Source: an uncultured Bacteroidales bacterium (lineage in GTDB: Bacteria > Bacteroidota > Bacteroidia > Bacteroidales > Paludibacteraceae). From it: DNA of 64,000 nt. The notes under the pieces were generated by a model. It had not been told where the DNA came from and made no database searches. It worked only from the letters and a program-made list of their open reading frames with translations. This document shows, one piece after another, positions 60,985-64,000 of this stretch. The stretch's first letter is position 1; the number at the start of each line of letters is the position of its first letter. The stretch spans positions 62,001 through 126,000 of the forward strand of contig CAKULK010000005.1 of the NCBI GenBank assembly GCA_934667275.1. The letters run 5' to 3'. The position numbers were made by a program, and so were the translations under genes.

Positions 60985-61593
60985 TCAAAAACGATAACCC
61001 GCAGACACGGTCAGTATGCGGGCATTCAACTTATAGATTTCATTCATGTTATTGAAGGCACTCACTGCCCCCCACTCTGCCGAACCGAACCAGTGTCCGC
61101 GTCCTATCGACAAGCCTAATAGGGTGATGCCGAATGCAGGCGCGCAACGGGTCTTCGCGCCGCGGAAATTCTCCTCTGTGCCGGTATTGATATTCAGTCC
61201 CGCATACAACGCGGAATAGATATTCACCCACTCCGAATGGAGATACGTAAACCGTACCGAAGGCATAAACATCAGATTCACGTAGTAATGGTCGGGCGCA
61301 TCGTCCCCTTCCCGCAACACACGCCAGTTCACTTGGTCGTAATCAATGATGCCGCCGAAGGAGAACCAATAGCAGCACCTGTACTGATACTCTGCGAATA
61401 TATGACCCGTATAGCGATAATGGTCTGTATTAAGGTTGGTGTTGGGCTTGGCATGAAACATCGCCGTCTCAAATATCAGGTCGCCCCACCCCACACGCAC
61501 TTCATGCTTCATCGTGGCGCGCACAGCCCTTGTCTCCGCCACACACACTAAAGGCACCACCCACACCATCATTATCAAAAACAATCTTTTCAT
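60985..61593 (-). CDS. Small outer-membrane beta-barrel protein
   Basis: A 202-residue exported protein. Signal peptide KRLFLIMMVWVVPLVCVAET. The mature chain is a series of short amphipathic strands (HIFAEYQYRCCYWFSFGGIIDYD, YYVNLMFMPSVRFTYLH, IYSALYAGLNINTG, GITLLGLSIGRGHWFGSAEWGAVS). It ends in ILTVSAGYRF, a C-terminal Phe strand that the BAM complex would recognise. An eight-strand barrel would fit the length. I do not recognise a specific family. It lies in the operon between the acyltransferase and the hydrolase. Confidence 0.75.
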   Translation of the reverse strand: MKRLFLIMMVWVVPLVCVAETRAVRATMKHEVRVGWGDLIFETAMFHAKPNTNLNTDHYRYTGHIFAEYQYRCCYWFSFGGIIDYDQVNWRVLREGDDAPDHYYVNLMFMPSVRFTYLHSEWVNIYSALYAGLNINTGTEENFRGAKTRCAPAFGITLLGLSIGRGHWFGSAEWGAVSAFNNMNEIYKLNARILTVSAGYRF

Positions 61594-61637
61594 ATATCAG
61601 TTAGGCTTGTTAACTATTAATCATTACCTATTACTTG

Positions 61638-62495
61638 TCATAGGTTCCCCCACACTGTCGGCCACGTATTCTTTGTAATCCCCGCCATCTCGGTCATCTG
61701 AACATGTGCGGTCTCCCTGAGCCGTGCCACCTCATCTTTTCTCGGTTGCGTGGTATCGGGGAAGATAGGCTCGCCGATAGTCACCGTCAGCAGCGGCAAA
61801 TCTTTCGGACCGAACAACCGGCATATACCCTTTCGCTCTCTGTAGGTTATCACGCACGGCAACAATGGCATGTTGTAGCGGTAACTCATTGTAAACGCTC
61901 CCTTTTGGAAGGGTCGCAGCGGCTTGTACATATCCCATCGGCAACTCTCAGGAAAGATATGGAACCACCATCCGCGCCGGTGGAACTCGTCAAAGGCTTC
62001 GTTGAATTTCTTCTGCGCACTCATTCCAGCACTCGGTTCGGGAATCGGAATACCCCCTACCACACGGAGAAAGAAACTGTCTTTGGTCCTGAAGTTAGGC
62101 GCGAACATAGGGATGCGCGTCGTACACTTTGCCTTCACGGCAACTAACACACACGGGCAATCCAATCGGAACATATGGTTGGCTATCGTTATCGCACCGC
62201 CCTGCAACTCTTTCTTGTACTTCTTCAGTACCTCGCGCCCGCGGATACGCAACCCCATCTTTACTCGCAGGAACACACCCAGACACCTGTGCAGTATCAC
62301 CCTGTAAGCCCACCAGTGGTTAAAGCGCGTCAATGGTCGGTCGTCCAAATACGGATAGTTCTCGTCTATTGTCATCTCTCGGTCCTGCGGCGCATTCACA
62401 AGGTGCAGGTACGGGTCATCTTCGGGATAATCCATCTGTGGCTTCGGCACATATACGCCTTCTGCCACTTTCAGGTCTTCATATCGTTTGTTCAT
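61638..62495 (-). CDS. PlsC-like 1-acyl-glycerol-3-phosphate acyltransferase family protein
   Basis: A membrane-associated acyltransferase of 285 residues. The catalytic H-x4-D is ANHMFRLD (H107, D112). The FPES block in WWFHIFPESCRWDMYKPLRPFQKGAF takes the place of the usual FPEG, and LLPCVITYRERKG follows. The N-terminal 60 residues are an extra soluble segment. The FPES variant suggests an acceptor other than the standard lysophosphatidate, for instance an amino- or glycolipid. The gene overlaps the GH3-family gene by four bases (ATGA), so both proteins are made together; a joint role in lipid or lipo-amino-acid synthesis is possible. Confidence 0.82.
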   Translation of the reverse strand: MNKRYEDLKVAEGVYVPKPQMDYPEDDPYLHLVNAPQDREMTIDENYPYLDDRPLTRFNHWWAYRVILHRCLGVFLRVKMGLRIRGREVLKKYKKELQGGAITIANHMFRLDCPCVLVAVKAKCTTRIPMFAPNFRTKDSFFLRVVGGIPIPEPSAGMSAQKKFNEAFDEFHRRGWWFHIFPESCRWDMYKPLRPFQKGAFTMSYRYNMPLLPCVITYRERKGICRLFGPKDLPLLTVTIGEPIFPDTTQPRKDEVARLRETAHVQMTEMAGITKNTWPTVWGNL

Positions 62496-63991
62496 GCTTG
62501 TGCTTCCTTGTTCGTTTCTTCCGTTGTCGGTTGTGCTACCTGTGGAGTCTCCTCCGTTGCGGGTTGCTCTACCGGTTTGGGTTCTTCCGCCTTGGGCTGC
62601 GCCGTCTTTTGGGCTGCCATAGCAGTCTCTTGGGCTAACCGCTCGGCTTCCTCCGCAGCCTTCTGCTCTGCCTTCGCCTCTTTGTTCTCCTTGCGTTGGG
62701 CAGGGCTCGCGCTGTGAATCAGTTTGCCGGTCTTACGCTCCTGTTTCTGCTTCAGACGGCGTTGCTTGCGCTCACGCACAGCATCGTCAATCGCATTGGC
62801 TTGCTCCAATATCTGCGTAGAGATACGCTCTATCAGCGAGAACTTGTCCCTGCGCTTCTCGTCCTGCATCAGCAGGTTAAACTTGAACTGCCCGTCTCTG
62901 AACCCGTCGCGAAGGCTCGCAGCCTTGAACCGTGCGTATGCGTTGTTCAGCAATATATGAGTCTGAGGCTCATGCAGACGGAACGACGCCCTTTTGGCTT
63001 CGTATTCGATATTCATCTCGCAGAGTTTCTTGTCCACTACCTTGGTGAACGCATCGGCTTGCTCTTTGGTGATGTCGTCTTTCTCAAACTCATAGTAGAA
63101 GTGGTAGCAACTGTCCTGCACCTCGGCGAAGCCTACAAAGAACTTGGTCTTTATCCCTGTCTCTTTCTCAGCCTCATGTACGGCTTCTATGAACTGGGGC
63201 TCGTACAACTTCTCCCCTGTCATTGACACAATGCCGTTCACCTTCGATATCATGTGTACCGTAGGTGTGTTGTAGTATTTCCCGCCCACTTCCACAAGGT
63301 CGTTCATATTGTATCGGAACAGTCCCGAGTAGGTCGTTACATACGCGCAATACCTCTTGCCTTGTTCCAACTCGTCTATCTGAAGGAAGTGCTTGTTCGG
63401 ACTGTCTAATTCGTCTTCGGCTACGAACTCGTAGTAATGGAACTGCGGGAACAGCACCGACTCGTTGCTGTCGTCTAATGCAAACCCGAAACGGCACTCC
63501 GTGGCGATATACCCTAACTCTTGGTAATAGGTCTTGTCCCAATCGAAGTCGTCCATATACTTCTCCATGTATATCTTCGTATTGCCGCACTTCCATGTGC
63601 TCAGGTATTGCAACCACGGCCAGTAGTCTTTCGGCAGCAGTCGCCCTTTCTCGCGCAGTATCTTGCGCAACTCTTCCGCACGCTCCGGCTCGGGCTGCAT
63701 ATAGGCGTCTAATTCCTCGCGGATACGGTCCGATATGTCGAAGTTCATACTCAGCGTACCGTACTCGATGTCGTTTATCAGTTCTTCGGTATTCTCGTCC
63801 ACGGTACGCATGAGTTCGAGGATAGTCGAAGGGTTGGCGGTGGACCATAGTGTCACATCCCTGTGCTGCATCGCCATACGCATCAGCGTATAGTTGCGCG
63901 CACCGTAGTCTGCTATCGACATCACGCACGCGGGAGCCGTGTAGTGTTTCTTGATAATCGCGGGTATATCGCGCACCAATACACCACTCAC
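62492..63991 (-). CDS. GH3 auxin-responsive family protein (acyl-adenylating), 5' partial
   Basis: Related to plant GH3 amido synthetases, which activate an acid as acyl-AMP and link it to an amino acid. The frame is open to the window edge (codons continue to base 64000), so the GTG at 63991 is not the true start. The N-terminal part with the first ATP-binding motif is missing. Seen here are SIADYGARNYTLMRM, a YITxECRFG-like YIATECRFGFALD, GKRYCAYVTTYSGLFRYNMNDLVEVGG, and ISKVNGIVSMTGEKLYEPQFIEAV, which match the family. After about residue 400 comes a Lys/Arg-rich then Ala/Glu/Pro/Gln-rich tail of some 100 residues, probably disordered, not usual in the family. It is translationally coupled to the PlsC-like gene. 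Confidence 0.82.
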   Translation of the reverse strand: MSGVLVRDIPAIIKKHYTAPACVMSIADYGARNYTLMRMAMQHRDVTLWSTANPSTILELMRTVDENTEELINDIEYGTLSMNFDISDRIREELDAYMQPEPERAEELRKILREKGRLLPKDYWPWLQYLSTWKCGNTKIYMEKYMDDFDWDKTYYQELGYIATECRFGFALDDSNESVLFPQFHYYEFVAEDELDSPNKHFLQIDELEQGKRYCAYVTTYSGLFRYNMNDLVEVGGKYYNTPTVHMISKVNGIVSMTGEKLYEPQFIEAVHEAEKETGIKTKFFVGFAEVQDSCYHFYYEFEKDDITKEQADAFTKVVDKKLCEMNIEYEAKRASFRLHEPQTHILLNNAYARFKAASLRDGFRDGQFKFNLLMQDEKRRDKFSLIERISTQILEQANAIDDAVRERKQRRLKQKQERKTGKLIHSASPAQRKENKEAKAEQKAAEEAERLAQETAMAAQKTAQPKAEEPKPVEQPATEETPQVAQPTTEETNKEAQA

Positions 63992-64000
63992 GCTGCCGTA

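Overview
The window is a chromosome segment from a member of the Bacteroidota, most likely order Bacteroidales. Three lines of evidence agree. At least a dozen promoters fit the Bacteroidetes pattern of TTG (usually TTTG), exactly 20 bp, then TAnnTTTG. Type IX secretion genes (porT, porU, porV) are present. The enzyme families (BspA-like leucine-rich protein, TonB-linked receptor, Rho with a long disordered insert, glycoside-hydrolase lipoproteins) are typical of gut or oral Bacteroidales. I see no rRNA, tRNA, CRISPR array or prophage. Most of the window is ordinary core genome.

Layout. 1-7 kb: comF, a BspA-like secreted protein, an acyl-CoA transferase/hydrolase behind a duplicated promoter, a fluoride channel, then a DUF349 protein translationally coupled to ftsE. 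7-13.3 kb: envelope genes (an ABC-2 polysaccharide-export permease without its ATPase, ispE, an orphan sensor kinase, a membrane NDP-sugar dehydratase/epimerase, a WecA-like initiating transferase). 13.3-17.3 kb: ftsY, lysS, pgi. 17.3-19.8 kb: a YafQ-type toxin-antitoxin pair, an unknown exported protein made of two similar halves, a candidate structured RNA and a striking 11-bp-period repeat array. 19.8-33.6 kb: rsfS-ftsH, an M16 protease, a TonB-dependent receptor, mutS, a tiny lipoprotein with its own promoter and terminators, and pnp.

33.7-36.6 kb is the most disturbed stretch: a TauE/SafE permease whose 3' end is replaced by the tail of an IS3-type transposase, then a hairpin and a second, longer 11-bp-period array, then lemA and a TPM-domain gene. 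36.7-51.5 kb: mtaB, rho, aroQ-porT-beta-helix lipoprotein, der, then a FAH-like gene-porU-porV-ispF, a small Cys-rich secreted protein, aroK and sufE. porU keeps its catalytic His and Cys. 51.7-58.8 kb: a carbohydrate cluster (GH13, GH53 galactanase, GH2 beta-galactosidase, GH13) that could degrade starch-like glucans and beta-1,4-galactan; no SusC/SusD pair is visible. 58.7-64 kb, on the minus strand: a tightly packed operon of a GH3 (auxin-responsive) family protein, a PlsC-like acyltransferase, an outer-membrane barrel, a lipoprotein alpha/beta-hydrolase and an unknown lipoprotein. The GH3 gene runs off the window.

The most unexpected signal is non-coding: imperfect tandem arrays with a strict 11-bp period but different unit sequences in at least six spacers (2.64, 7.92, 19.5, 34.8, 51.0 and 57.35 kb). 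They match no gene or family that I recognise. A second candidate is a long rod-shaped RNA behind a perfect promoter near 19.2-19.4 kb.
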